A DNA stretch of 64,000 nt from Flavobacterium sp. WC2421. GTDB lineage: Bacteria > Bacteroidota > Bacteroidia > Flavobacteriales > Flavobacteriaceae. Below the pieces are notes generated by a model, which did not search any database, was not told the origin of the DNA, and saw only the letters and a program-made list of their open reading frames with translations. The position numbers were made by a program, and so were the translations under genes. Every line of letters starts with the position of its first letter. The first letter of the stretch is position 1. Below, piece by piece: positions 29,971-39,337 of the stretch. The stretch spans positions 3,147,001 through 3,211,000 of the forward strand of contig NZ_CP162004.1 of the NCBI RefSeq assembly GCF_040822115.1. The letters are read 5' to 3'.

Positions 29971-30564
29971 CTAATCACATTTCAACCAGCCCGTAATACT
30001 CATTCGGGTGTTTTGAGTTACTAAGACTTCATGAAGTAACTCATCACTTTTGAAGAAAACTGTTTTGCCTTGTGTGGGCGCAATTTTCTGGTTGTTATTA
30101 TCCTGGTGAATTAATAACTCTCCTCCATCTGCAGGCTGCCAATCGCTATTCAAATAACTAATCATCGAATATTTTCGACTCGGGTTATTTTGAAACTGAT
30201 CATAATGTTGCAAATAAAAATCTCCTTTTTCATACAAGGAGTAATGAAATTCATAACCCGTAATTCCGGTATAACAACTTTCATTTAAATAATTGATAAA
30301 CGCTTCCATTTGTTCAAAAAATTGATTTTCAAACACATTATTATTCTTTTTATCTAACCAATAAATAGAATCACTGCGCACTGCACTATCATAAGCAATC
30401 GCTTCTGAGTTTCCTGTTCCAGCAGTAATCAATAAATCTTGTTGGTTTAACGCGAGTAAATTTTGCTTTAAATTATTAGCTAATTCATCACTTAAAAAAA
30501 TTTCAGATATACCTACTTTATTATCAATATAAGTGGCAATCAAAGCTTCAAAGCTATTTTCCAT
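29971..30564 (-). CDS. 2OG-Fe(II) oxygenase (prolyl-4-hydroxylase-like)
   Basis: A 197-residue soluble protein with the iron and 2-oxoglutarate signature: HYDQF (His and Asp ligands), DELLHEVLVT (second His) and NTRMSITGW (Arg binding 2-oxoglutarate). GGELLIH between them is the usual core strand. The protein resembles the small prolyl hydroxylase/SM-20 type in bacteria. Target unknown; ribosomal protein or EF-Tu hydroxylation is known for relatives. A terminator separates it from the upstream MoxR gene, so it is likely transcribed on its own. Confidence 0.87.
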   Translation of the reverse strand: MENSFEALIATYIDNKVGISEIFLSDELANNLKQNLLALNQQDLLITAGTGNSEAIAYDSAVRSDSIYWLDKKNNNVFENQFFEQMEAFINYLNESCYTGITGYEFHYSLYEKGDFYLQHYDQFQNNPSRKYSMISYLNSDWQPADGGELLIHQDNNNQKIAPTQGKTVFFKSDELLHEVLVTQNTRMSITGWLKCD

Positions 30565-30662
30565 TAGGTTTTCATTAACCGCAAGGACGGCTAACTGTTG
30601 TAAGGTAGTACATATTACATCACTTATAACATACTATTCTCATTTTGCCTTAATTATGAAAT

Positions 30663-30701
30663 AAAAAAAAGCGCTTAGAAAACTACTTCTAAACGCTTTT
30701 T
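30663..30701 (-). terminator. terminator of the VWA-MoxR pair
   Basis: Arms AAAAAGCGCTTAGAA and TTCTAAACGCTTTTT with one mismatch around a 6-base loop; the minus strand continues into a T-tract. It lies 22 bases past the end of the MoxR gene. Confidence 0.8.
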
Positions 30702-30722
30702 AAATAATGATAATAATAGCTA

Positions 30723-32186
30723 TTAAAGCTTACTAATATAACTTCCGTAAATATCTTTGAACTGATATCCTTCTGATATACGATCTTTGCTCAGTTTATT
30801 GTACTCTACCAAAGCCCAAAGAATAAACTCCTTCATAAATAACTTATCCTCCTTAGCCAATTCTGGTTGGTATTTTTTAATTAAAATTTCAAGTGGGACA
30901 ATGGCTCCCAATATTCTTTGGTACTCTTCATCGCTTGCATCATCTAATAATTCGAAACCACTTTCGGCAAAAAACCATTCTATTAAATCCGTATAAGCTG
31001 TTTTCTCATTTGGTTTTTCTAGCTTTTCAATTTTTGGAAAATAAGCTGGAAAAAAAGTATGAATAGCCGAGCCCAACAAGTTTTGCGCCACAGCTGCTGC
31101 TCCCTCCTGCTCTCCTTCGTAAACCAACTCTACTTTTCCAGTTATAGCGGGGATTATTCCCATAAAGTCCGACAAACGCAAACTTGTTTTATCAACACCT
31201 GCTCTTAAAGCGCGACGTTCCGCAGTACTCAATAAGTTTTCATAAGCCGTAATACTCATCCTAGCACTCACTCCACTTTTATTATCTATATATTCGCTTT
31301 CACGTGCTTCAAAACCTATTTGTTCCAGTAAATCTTTGGCCAATGAAGGAACATAAACCATATCACTTTGCACCGCATCAAGCTTCGCTTCCTGTTCCGT
31401 AATAGTACGAGCAATTTTTATGGTTTCTGGGTAATGCGTTAATATTTGAGAACCTATTCTGTCTTTCAAAGGCGTTACAATACTACCACGGTTGGTATAA
31501 TCTTCTGGGTTTGCCGTAAATACAAACTGCATATCTAGTGGCATACGCAATTTAAATCCTCTAATTTGAATGTCTCCTTCTTGCAAAATATTAAACAAAG
31601 CCACTTGAATACGCGCTTGTAAATCAGGTAACTCATTGATAACAAAAATACAACGATTAGCACGCGGAATCATTCCAAAATGAATCACACGATCATCAGC
31701 ATAGGAAAGCTTTAAATTAGCGGCTTTTATTGGGTCAACATCACCTATCAAATCGGCTACCGTAACATCTGGTGTTGCTAACTTTTCTGAAAAACGATCG
31801 TTTCTATACAACCATGAAATTGGAGTATCATCGCCTTTGATGTCAATGATATCTTTGGCAAAACGAGAAATTGGATTTAAAGGATCATCATTAATCTCCG
31901 AACCCGTCACAAACGGTATGTATTCGTCTAATAAATCAACCATTTTGCGCGCCAACCTAGTTTTGGCTTGACCACGAAGCCCTAACAAATTTATATTATG
32001 GCGAGATAATATAGCACGTTCCAGTTCTGGAATTACGGTGTTTTCAAAACCATGAACCCCTTCAAATGCGGATTTTCCAGATTTAATCTTTTCTCTTAAA
32101 TTAGTACGCAATTCCTCTTTAATCGAGATACTTTTATATCCTGCTGCTTTTAATTCTCCTAATGTATGTATATTCTCTATTTTCAT
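30723..32186 (-). CDS. MoxR/ChlI-like AAA+ ATPase
   Basis: A 487-residue AAA+ ATPase of the magnesium-chelatase/MoxR type. The P-loop is NLLGLRGQAKTRLARK, Walker B is in CIFVINELPDLQ, and VFTANPEDYTNRGSIV with PLKDRI contains sensor-type residues. Bacteroidetes carry this long version next to a VWA-domain gene, as here. MoxR-VWA pairs usually act as chaperones that insert metals or mature protein complexes. The C-terminal 150 residues have no recognised domain. Probably co-transcribed with the VWA gene 126 bases upstream. Confidence 0.88.
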   Translation of the reverse strand: MKIENIHTLGELKAAGYKSISIKEELRTNLREKIKSGKSAFEGVHGFENTVIPELERAILSRHNINLLGLRGQAKTRLARKMVDLLDEYIPFVTGSEINDDPLNPISRFAKDIIDIKGDDTPISWLYRNDRFSEKLATPDVTVADLIGDVDPIKAANLKLSYADDRVIHFGMIPRANRCIFVINELPDLQARIQVALFNILQEGDIQIRGFKLRMPLDMQFVFTANPEDYTNRGSIVTPLKDRIGSQILTHYPETIKIARTITEQEAKLDAVQSDMVYVPSLAKDLLEQIGFEARESEYIDNKSGVSARMSITAYENLLSTAERRALRAGVDKTSLRLSDFMGIIPAITGKVELVYEGEQEGAAAVAQNLLGSAIHTFFPAYFPKIEKLEKPNEKTAYTDLIEWFFAESGFELLDDASDEEYQRILGAIVPLEILIKKYQPELAKEDKLFMKEFILWALVEYNKLSKDRISEGYQFKDIYGSYISKL

Positions 32187-32239
32187 ATTTATTATTTAAA
32201 AATTGAATGATTTAAAATTCAACTTATTTATTATTTTAA

Positions 32240-32312
32240 CTTTGAAACACTTAAACTTTGTTACTCTGTCTCTTTGAAACTTTAAAGCTTTAAAGCTTTG
32301 AAAATTTGCAAC
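32240..32312. repeat. degenerate CTTTGAAAC-type repeat between VWA and MoxR genes
   Basis: The intergenic spacer is built from variants of ACTTTGAAAC / CTTTAAAG / GTTACTCTGT, including TTTAAAGCTTTAAAGCTTTG. No coding potential. Such monotonous spacers occur between flavobacterial genes; function unknown. Confidence 0.5.
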
Positions 32313-33431
32313 TTACTTCACTCTCTTCTTCCTATTCGTCTCATAATCTTCAAATATCATTTCACCTAAACCTTTCAGTCCGGTATAAAATGCTTTTCCT
32401 TGATTGGCTTCGGTGAACTTATTGACAAATTTTTGTAAATATGGATCATTAGCGATCATAAAAGTGGTTATGGGAATATGCAGTTTTCGGGCTTGCTGTG
32501 CTTGACTGTAACATTTATCCACAATGTACTCATCAAGCCCATTACTGTTCATGTAATACGATCCATCTCGCTCTCGTACACAACTCGGTTTTCCATCCGT
32601 AATCATGAAAATTTGCTTATTCGTATTTCGTTTTCTACGCAGTAAATCCATTGCTAGTTGCAATCCAGCAACAGTATTGGTATGAAAAGGACCTACTTTT
32701 AAGTACGGCAAATCCTTAATGGCAATAGTCCATGCATCATTTCCAAAAACTAAAATATCCAAAGTATCTTTCGGATAGCGTGTAGTAATTAATTCAGCTA
32801 ATGCCATCGCCACTTTTTTGGCTGGTGTGATTCGATCTTCTCCATACAAAATCATACTGTGACTGATATCAATCATCAGCACCGTACTCATTTGGGATTT
32901 GTATTGGGTTTCTTCGACAACCAAATCATTTTCGGTTAACATAAAATCAGTCACACCGTTATTAATTTGGGCATTACGCAAACTCTCCGTCAAGGAAATG
33001 CGTTCTAAACCATCACCAAAATGAAATTCTCTAAACTCTCCAGTGTGCTCATCACCGTTTCCAGAGTGTTTCGTTTTATGATTACCACTTCCAGAACGTT
33101 TTAAATTACCGAAAATTTGGTCTAAGGCTTGTTGTCTAATTGCACGTTCTGTCTTAGCAGTAATTCCCAATCCTGAAGTTCCATCCTCTTTAACTTCATC
33201 TTTGATATACCCTTTTTTCTTTAAATCTTCGATAAAATCATCAATGGTATAGTGTTCATCGGTGAGTTTATATTCCTTGTCTAATTCCCGCAACCAATCG
33301 ATCGCTTCATCAAAATCTCCCGAAGTATGTGTAATTAATTCCTTGAAAATTCCAAAGAGTTTGTCAAACGGAGATTGATTTGGCGCCTCATATTGCTTAA
33401 AATAAAAACCTTTTTTATTATCCTTTTCCAT
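32313..33431 (-). CDS. VWA-domain protein, partner of MoxR ATPase
   Basis: A 372-residue soluble protein. The C-terminal half is a von Willebrand A domain with an intact metal-ion-dependent adhesion site: LMIDISHSMI (DxSxS), TNTVAGLQLAM and ITDGKPSC. The N-terminal half is charged and helical, with GNLKRSGSGNHKTKHSGNG as a flexible linker. It precedes the MoxR-type ATPase gene. In known pairs the VWA protein recognises the target on which the ATPase acts. No membrane segment is present, unlike BatA/BatB. Confidence 0.87.
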   Translation of the reverse strand: MEKDNKKGFYFKQYEAPNQSPFDKLFGIFKELITHTSGDFDEAIDWLRELDKEYKLTDEHYTIDDFIEDLKKKGYIKDEVKEDGTSGLGITAKTERAIRQQALDQIFGNLKRSGSGNHKTKHSGNGDEHTGEFREFHFGDGLERISLTESLRNAQINNGVTDFMLTENDLVVEETQYKSQMSTVLMIDISHSMILYGEDRITPAKKVAMALAELITTRYPKDTLDILVFGNDAWTIAIKDLPYLKVGPFHTNTVAGLQLAMDLLRRKRNTNKQIFMITDGKPSCVRERDGSYYMNSNGLDEYIVDKCYSQAQQARKLHIPITTFMIANDPYLQKFVNKFTEANQGKAFYTGLKGLGEMIFEDYETNRKKRVK

Positions 33432-33576
33432 AGACTTTAAAATTACATCATTTTAAAATAAAGCCTTGACAAACGATTACTAATTTTTAGTTAAAATGGA
33501 TTTTTTTACAACAATTCATTTTAATTGTATCCTATTATAGGAAATAAGTTTAATTTTATATTTTTAAAAATTAAAA

Positions 33577-34809
33577 ATGCAACAACACGAACATTGGGAT
33601 ATACTTTTGTCCAATCAAGTAGATAAAAAAGCGTTTATAGAAACAATTCTAACTGGAAAATCCATTGGAAAATTAAGCTCTTTTAATTCTAAAAATGGGA
33701 TTCTATTTTCAGACATTGCCATTGCTAATTTCATCAAAAAAGAATACCAATACAATTCCATTGAAGCTGCAACTGACACTACACGAAAATTAAGTAGCTT
33801 TTCATCGGGGGAACGAAAAAAAGTATTTTTAAATTATTGTATCAAGCAAGAACCTGATTATATAATTCTCGATAATCCATTGGATCATTTGGATATAAAT
33901 TCAAGAAAATCAATTACAATTGCATTAGAAGAACTGGCCAAAAAAGTACTATTAATCCAAATTGTAAATCGCAATACCGACCTACATTCCTTCATCCTCA
34001 ACAAAGCACATATTCAAAACAATTCGTTTGTGTTAGAAGATTTAAAACTAGCTGAAGAAACGACAACCACATATTTCAAATCAATTCCGGATGCATTTGA
34101 CCCCATTGTATATCAAGATACCATATTAATTCAAATGAACGGAGTCAATGTGAGTTACTTGGAAAAACCGATTTTAAAAACCATAAACTGGACCATTAAA
34201 AAAGGAGAATTTTGGCATTTATTAGGTCCAAATGGTTCGGGAAAAAGTACTCTATTATCGTTAATTACTGGAGAAAATGCTAAAGGTTACGGTCAAGACG
34301 TTTACCTTTTTGGGAAAAAGAAAGGCAGCGGAGAAAGCATTTGGGACATCAAAAAGAATATTGGTTATTTTTCGACTGCTATGCTCGATTTGTTTCAAAA
34401 AAGAGACACTCTTGAACAAATGATTTTGTCTGGTTTTTTTGACTCCATCGGTTTGTACACGCAACCTACTAGTTTACAAAAAAAGCTAGTGAGTCAGTGG
34501 TTGGAACTAATTAATATGACTCATTTAAAAAACAACATCTTCAATCAACTTTCAATAGGACAACAAAGGCTTGCTTTGATTGTAAGAGCAGTACTCAAAC
34601 ATCCTCCTTTATTAATTCTAGATGAACCTGTGGAAGGTTTGGATGATGAAAATGCAGCTTTAGTTACTCAATTAATTACGGTTTTATCTCAAAAAACTGA
34701 TATGGCTATTTTATATGTTTCTCATAGAAGTGAACCCAATTTAAAGCCAAATGCTATCTATGAATTAACACCACAAACTAATGGATCAACTGGCGAAATT
34801 AAAAATTAA
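33577..34809 (+). CDS. ModF-like ABC ATPase with degenerate first nucleotide-binding domain
   Basis: A 410-residue protein with two ABC ATPase halves and no membrane segment. The second half is complete: Walker A LLGPNGSGKSTLL near residue 217, signature QLSIGQQRLAL near 325, Walker B LLILDEPVEG near 346. The first half has a signature (LSSFSSGERKK near 72) and Walker B (YIILDNPLDHLD) but no GxxGxGKS/T loop; only TGKSIGKLSS occupies that place. The arrangement recalls ModF/PhrA ATPases. No permease gene is adjacent. Role unclear. Confidence 0.85.
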   Translation: MQQHEHWDILLSNQVDKKAFIETILTGKSIGKLSSFNSKNGILFSDIAIANFIKKEYQYNSIEAATDTTRKLSSFSSGERKKVFLNYCIKQEPDYIILDNPLDHLDINSRKSITIALEELAKKVLLIQIVNRNTDLHSFILNKAHIQNNSFVLEDLKLAEETTTTYFKSIPDAFDPIVYQDTILIQMNGVNVSYLEKPILKTINWTIKKGEFWHLLGPNGSGKSTLLSLITGENAKGYGQDVYLFGKKKGSGESIWDIKKNIGYFSTAMLDLFQKRDTLEQMILSGFFDSIGLYTQPTSLQKKLVSQWLELINMTHLKNNIFNQLSIGQQRLALIVRAVLKHPPLLILDEPVEGLDDENAALVTQLITVLSQKTDMAILYVSHRSEPNLKPNAIYELTPQTNGSTGEIKN

Positions 34810-34820
34810 TTCTAAAAAAT

Positions 34821-34910
34821 TTGGGCGTGACCACAAGGGTCGTGCTGTACGTTCTCAATCCACGCAAAAAAGCGTGGGATTTCCACTGCCATCACTCACG
34901 CAACTCGCAC
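34821..34910 (-). repeat. structured intergenic repeat, flavobacterial type; possible terminator
   Basis: Between convergent genes. Central hairpin ATCCACGC-AAAAAA-GCGTGGGAT (34858-34880), flanked by TTGGGCGTG on the left and CATCACTCACGC on the right. It resembles a widespread Flavobacterium intergenic element (from memory) and the element at 27611-27760. May also terminate the ABC ATPase transcript. Confidence 0.5.
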
Positions 34911-34934
34911 TTATAATTCAATCTTGCTTATAAA

Positions 34935-35312
34935 TTAATGAAATGTACCATCTACATAAAACCATTTTCCGTTTTCCTCTTTAAACGCGGAAAACTCATG
35001 ATGAATTTGCATTTGGTGATCGCTGTCCAAAAAATACGCTTTAAATTCAACTGTAGTAGCTGTTGCATTTAAAACCTCCAACTTTATCCATTGATTGCTT
35101 TGAGACCAATCAAGAATAGCACTTTTAGAATGAAGTTTTCGAGTGGAACTATGTGTCGTAGCTACTAGATAATCTGCATGCTGTGTAGCATAAGCAGAGT
35201 AACGTGAACGCATTAGAACAACTGCTGTTTCTGCTGTTTTAATCTCTTTTAAATAAGGTTCACAACATTCCTCATACGAAAGTGAAGAACAACAATAACA
35301 ATTTAATTTCAT
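34935..35312 (-). CDS. YchJ-family protein with N-terminal Cys-rich motif
   Basis: A 125-residue protein. It starts with NCYCCSSLSYEECCEPYL, a SEC-C-like Cys cluster, then MRSRYSAYATQHADYLVATTH, the core of the YchJ family, and an NTF2-like beta region (VEFKAYFLD, FYVDGTFH). YchJ proteins are widespread and of unknown function. It lies 23 bases after the 76-residue gene on the same strand. Confidence 0.88.
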   Translation of the reverse strand: MKLNCYCCSSLSYEECCEPYLKEIKTAETAVVLMRSRYSAYATQHADYLVATTHSSTRKLHSKSAILDWSQSNQWIKLEVLNATATTVEFKAYFLDSDHQMQIHHEFSAFKEENGKWFYVDGTFH

Positions 35313-35335
35313 CTTTAATATATCAAACTTACCAC

Positions 35336-35566
35336 TTAAACTAGACCATCGAGAGCCAAGATTTTTTCATGAAGTTTATTCAATAAAACTTGATACCTAC
35401 TGATTTCTCGTAGATCTTCATCCTCATCAGAATGGTCCAATAATTCATCCAATTGTTCACTAACATCCACCAACTTATTATTGGCTTCAATTGCATTACT
35501 ACTTGCAATCAAATCAATAATTTCCTGAACATTACTTTTTAACAACTCAAATTTATCGTTTTCCAT
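35336..35566 (-). CDS. small acidic helical protein, 76 residues
   Basis: Starts ENDKFELLKSNVQEIIDLIA and is almost entirely helical, with a heptad-like pattern and an acidic middle (DHSDEDEDLREI). No signal peptide or membrane segment. No family recognised. It is 5 bases from the preceding 50-residue gene and 23 from the YchJ gene, so the three probably form one transcript. Confidence 0.7.
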   Translation of the reverse strand: MENDKFELLKSNVQEIIDLIASSNAIEANNKLVDVSEQLDELLDHSDEDEDLREISRYQVLLNKLHEKILALDGLV

Positions 35567-35571
35567 AAATT

Positions 35572-35724
35572 CTATTTTTTATCACTAGCATTAGCTTCGT
35601 TAAACATTTTAACGATTTGTTTTAACTTCTCTTTACGAGTTATTTCAGCTTGTTTCACTTTATCCTGCGCTTTATGCAACTTGTCGTTATGCTTTTTAAT
35701 ATTTCTTTCGTTATTCCTGCTCAT
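35572..35724 (-). CDS. very small basic protein, 50 residues
   Basis: An open frame from ATG 35722-35724 to the stop at 35572-35574. The product begins SRNNERNIKKHNDKLHKAQDK and is Lys-rich and helical throughout, ending EANASDKK. The gene is in tight array with the 76-residue gene (5-base gap), which supports it being real. No function can be assigned; the basic character would allow nucleic-acid binding (guess). Confidence 0.6.
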   Translation of the reverse strand: MSRNNERNIKKHNDKLHKAQDKVKQAEITRKEKLKQIVKMFNEANASDKK

Positions 35725-36068
35725 TTTTTTTATATTTAAGTCTAACTTTAAATAGACTCCATTTTTTTTAGCACTAAATTTTTCATAAACATCCTTAATG
35801 AAATATAAAAAGGAAAATTCCTGAATTTAACTCGTGCAAAGTTCGTGAATTTAATTTAGAATTGCATTAATGCATTCTTATGATCTTCCTTTATTAAAAT
35901 AAATTTAGTTGAGAACCTTAAATTTAAGCAAATCATAGATTTAAATGATTTTAGTTTTAAGCTTGAATTTTATGTTAGTTACAAATATTTACTTGTTAAT
36001 TAAAAACATAATAATTACATTTAGCTTTTAAATATAATGGGTTTATCTAAGACCAAGAAAAAGAATAA
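35725..36068. other. 344-base divergent intergenic region
   Basis: Lies between the small minus-strand genes and the CHASE-PAS kinase. No coding sequence or RNA is recognised. TACATTTAGC (about 36016-36025), one base off the TAnnTTTGC consensus, is a weak promoter candidate for the kinase. Confidence 0.55.
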
Positions 36069-38912
36069 ATGAAATCTGAAATAAATTGGTCGAAATTGAT
36101 TAACTGGTTTTTAAATAAACCCAAATCAACAGGCTTCATAGTATTTCTAAGCCTAAGTGTTGTGTTTTCCTATATCTCTATACAGCAATATCATATAGAA
36201 AAACAAAATAAAAAGGATGAGATGGATAATACTCTTAAAGTATTACGACAAAACATAGAACAATCTCTAAAAAACTGTTATACAACTACACTCACACTAG
36301 CACTTACTATTAATGATGATGGAATTCCTGAAGATTTTAATTCCATTGGTCAACGTTTAATAGAATCCAATAATAGTATCGAAGCTGTACAATTAGTACC
36401 AAATGGAATTATTAGGTATATCTACCCAATGAAAGATAATGAAGCTGCTATGGGGTTGAATATTTTGAAGTCAGCATATCTTAAGAAAGAAGCCTTAAAA
36501 TCCATCTTAAATCAAAAAATGTACTTTGCAGGACCTCTTGAATTAAGGCAGGGGGGACAAGGAATTGTGGGCAGGCTTCCTGTGTACATAAAAAACAAAT
36601 TTTGGGGATTTTCGGCAGTCATTATTAAATTAGACAAACTTTTAAAAACTTCTGGTATAAATGCTATTGATAAAACTAAATATTATTTTCAAATCTCTAA
36701 GAGAAATCCAATTACTCAAAAAGATGTTTATTTTTTACCTCAAAAAATAAAATTATCAGAAAATAGTTTCGTAACCAATACAATTCCTGATGGGGACTGG
36801 AAATTATATCTAATTGATACAAAATCAACGAATGCGCTAACCTCTTTTATTGTATCAATTATTTTAAGCTTCATCTTGGCACTAACCTTTGGTTTTTTAA
36901 CTCTTCTATTGTTGAAAAAACCAGCTGAGTTACAAGTCTTAGTGGATAAACAAGCATCTAATTTAATTGATAACGAAATTAAATTCAAGACTATTTTTGA
37001 TCAAGCCGCAATTGGTATCTCTAATGTTGATCCCATCACAGGTACATTTTTGGAAATAAACAATCAATTTTGTAAACTTTTGGGATATACTCAAAAAGAG
37101 ATGAAAGAAAAGAACTATCAATCTATTACACATCCAGATGATTTAAAAGATGACATTGCTACCGTAAAGAAAATTAATAACGGAACGATCAATGACTATA
37201 CCGTAGAAAAAAGGTATCTAACCAAAAAGGGAGATGTTATTTGGGTCAATTTATCTGTAACTCCACTTTGGAAAAAAAACGAAAAACCCACTAGCAACAT
37301 TGTAATTATTGAAGATATTACACAAAAAAAAGAAGCGGAACAACTTATTAAACAAAGCCAAATTAGATTTAAAAGTCTTTTTGATGATTCTCCTCTTCCA
37401 TTGTGGGAACAAGATTATTCACATGTAAAAAAATATCTGCAAGAATTAAATCTAATCAATGAATCCAAGGAAAATATTAGTTCATATTTAAAACAACATC
37501 CTGAAGTAATTAAAAAATGTTTTTCTTTAGTTCATATTATTGATGTAAATAATGAATGTTTAATACAATATGATCCCAAAACTAAATCGGAACTATTAAA
37601 TAATTTTGACATTATTTTTAGTGATGTAGCAATCCCCTCATTCACAAATCATATCATCGCAATTTGCAGAAATGAAAATAGTTTAATAATGGATGCTAAA
37701 ATAAAAAATCCAAAAGGGGAAATAAGAGATGTCAATTTTATTTATAGTGTAATGAAGGGGTATGAAGATACTTTAGAGCGAGTCATAATTTCAACTGAGG
37801 ACATTACCGAACGAAAAAAACAGGAAAAAATAATCCTCAATTCGCAAATAAGAATCGAATCTTTAATCAATACTATTGATGGAATCGTTTGGGAATGCGA
37901 TGCACAAACATTCCAATTTACATTTATTAGTAAAAAGGTAGAAAATATTTTGGGATATACTACTGAAGAATGGTTATCAAGTCCTACTTTTTGGGCAGAT
38001 CATATTTATACTGAAGACAAAGAAGAAGTAGTAAAATATTGTTCAAACCAAACTAATTTAATGCTAGACCATGATTTTGAATATCGAATGATTGCCAAAA
38101 ATGGCAATATCGTTTGGTTGAGAGATATTGTTAACGTAATAACAAAAAATAATAAAGCAGTCAGTTTAAGAGGAATTATGATTGATGTTACTAAAACTAA
38201 GGAAATCGAAAAAGATCTAAACAGTTCCTTTTTTTTAGTTTCGGAACAAAATAAAAGATTGCTGAATTTTTCCTATATAGTGTCACATAATTTAAGATCG
38301 CATACCAGTAATATTACATCACTGACAGGGCTTATTGAAACTGCGGAATCTGATGAAGAGAGAGAACAAATGGTTCAATTATTAAAAACTGTATCTAATT
38401 CCCTTAATGAGACTTTATTTAACTTAAATGAAGTTGTAAATATCCAAACTAATATTGGGTTAGTTTCTGAAAAAATAAATTTAAAAAAGTACATAGACAA
38501 TACTTTCAATATCCTTGCAGAACAAATCAAAATAAAAGGGGCGCATATCACTTCTAATGTTAGTGACGATATTGAAATTAATTATAACCCAGCTTATCTA
38601 GAAAGTATTCTTTTTAATATAATATCAAATGCCATCAGGTACAGTCACAAGGATCGAGAACCAAAAATTTTAATAAATTTTCTAAAAGAGAATAACCTTA
38701 AAGTAATTGAAATTTCAGACAATGGAATTGGAATTGATTTGGAGAAAAATGCAAACAAAGTTTTTGGTATGTATAAAACATTTAGTGATAATCCTAATGC
38801 TAAAGGTATTGGGTTATTTATTACTAAAAATCAAATTGAAGCCATGGGAGGAAGTATTACAATAGAAAGCAAACCTGGTGTAGGAACTACCTTTAAAATT
38901 TATATAACATGA
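36069..38912 (+). CDS. CHASE-PAS sensor histidine kinase
   Basis: A 947-residue membrane kinase. Transmembrane helices near residues 20-38 and 258-285 flank a CHASE-type periplasmic domain (AVQLVPNGIIRYIYPMKDNE). Three PAS segments follow: ~300-420 (EINNQFCKLLGYTQKEM), a degenerate one ~430-585, and ~590-720 (ENILGYTTEEW). The kinase core has the phospho-His in YIVSHNLRSHTSNI near 740, N-box FNIISNAIRYSHKD, and DNGIGID plus KGIGLFITKNQIE. The stop overlaps the start of a receiver gene by 4 bases (ATGA). CHASE domains bind small extracellular ligands; the ligand here is unknown. Confidence 0.92.
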   Translation: MKSEINWSKLINWFLNKPKSTGFIVFLSLSVVFSYISIQQYHIEKQNKKDEMDNTLKVLRQNIEQSLKNCYTTTLTLALTINDDGIPEDFNSIGQRLIESNNSIEAVQLVPNGIIRYIYPMKDNEAAMGLNILKSAYLKKEALKSILNQKMYFAGPLELRQGGQGIVGRLPVYIKNKFWGFSAVIIKLDKLLKTSGINAIDKTKYYFQISKRNPITQKDVYFLPQKIKLSENSFVTNTIPDGDWKLYLIDTKSTNALTSFIVSIILSFILALTFGFLTLLLLKKPAELQVLVDKQASNLIDNEIKFKTIFDQAAIGISNVDPITGTFLEINNQFCKLLGYTQKEMKEKNYQSITHPDDLKDDIATVKKINNGTINDYTVEKRYLTKKGDVIWVNLSVTPLWKKNEKPTSNIVIIEDITQKKEAEQLIKQSQIRFKSLFDDSPLPLWEQDYSHVKKYLQELNLINESKENISSYLKQHPEVIKKCFSLVHIIDVNNECLIQYDPKTKSELLNNFDIIFSDVAIPSFTNHIIAICRNENSLIMDAKIKNPKGEIRDVNFIYSVMKGYEDTLERVIISTEDITERKKQEKIILNSQIRIESLINTIDGIVWECDAQTFQFTFISKKVENILGYTTEEWLSSPTFWADHIYTEDKEEVVKYCSNQTNLMLDHDFEYRMIAKNGNIVWLRDIVNVITKNNKAVSLRGIMIDVTKTKEIEKDLNSSFFLVSEQNKRLLNFSYIVSHNLRSHTSNITSLTGLIETAESDEEREQMVQLLKTVSNSLNETLFNLNEVVNIQTNIGLVSEKINLKKYIDNTFNILAEQIKIKGAHITSNVSDDIEINYNPAYLESILFNIISNAIRYSHKDREPKILINFLKENNLKVIEISDNGIGIDLEKNANKVFGMYKTFSDNPNAKGIGLFITKNQIEAMGGSITIESKPGVGTTFKIYIT

Positions 38913-39304
38913 AAACAAGAAAAATCTGGGTAATTGATGATGATATAATTTATAAAACCATCATGAAAAAAATTATCCTTAAATCCGAAATTTTCACTTC
39001 AACTGTTACTTTTTCAAATGGAAAAGAAGCTATAGATGCTTTAAAAAAAGCAATAGAAAGTAATGATGACCTACCCGAAATTATTCTTCTTGACATTGAA
39101 ATGCCAGTTATGGACGGATGGGGTTTTATGAGTGAAATGGCCATTCTAAAATCAAAACTTCAATCTAAAATAATGATTTATATTTCAAGCTCATCCATTG
39201 CTGTTGATGATAAATTAAAAGCTAAAAACAATAGTGATATCCAAGGCTATATGTCAAAACCAATCAGCCTAAATGATTTAAAATTAATAGCTTCATCAGA
39301 TTAG
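38909..39304 (+). CDS. single-domain response regulator (receiver only)
   Basis: A 131-residue CheY-like receiver with no output domain. IWVIDDDIIYK has the acidic pocket, ILLDIEMPVMDGWGF the phospho-acceptor Asp near residue 62, and YMSKPISL the conserved Lys. Translation is coupled to the kinase by a 4-base overlap. It may relay phosphate to another protein. The gene's stop lies in a perfect palindrome shared with the convergent gene. Confidence 0.92.
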   Translation: MKTRKIWVIDDDIIYKTIMKKIILKSEIFTSTVTFSNGKEAIDALKKAIESNDDLPEIILLDIEMPVMDGWGFMSEMAILKSKLQSKIMIYISSSSIAVDDKLKAKNNSDIQGYMSKPISLNDLKLIASSD

Positions 39305-39337
39305 AAGAAATTAAATTAAATTTTTAATTTCTTCTAA
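39301..39337. terminator. bidirectional terminator spanning two stop codons
   Basis: Perfect 15-base arms (39301-39315 and 39323-39337; core AGAAGAAATTAAA) around a 7-base loop. The arm contains the end of the receiver gene and the last codons of the convergent gene, so the hairpin is built partly from coding sequence. Confidence 0.65.
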
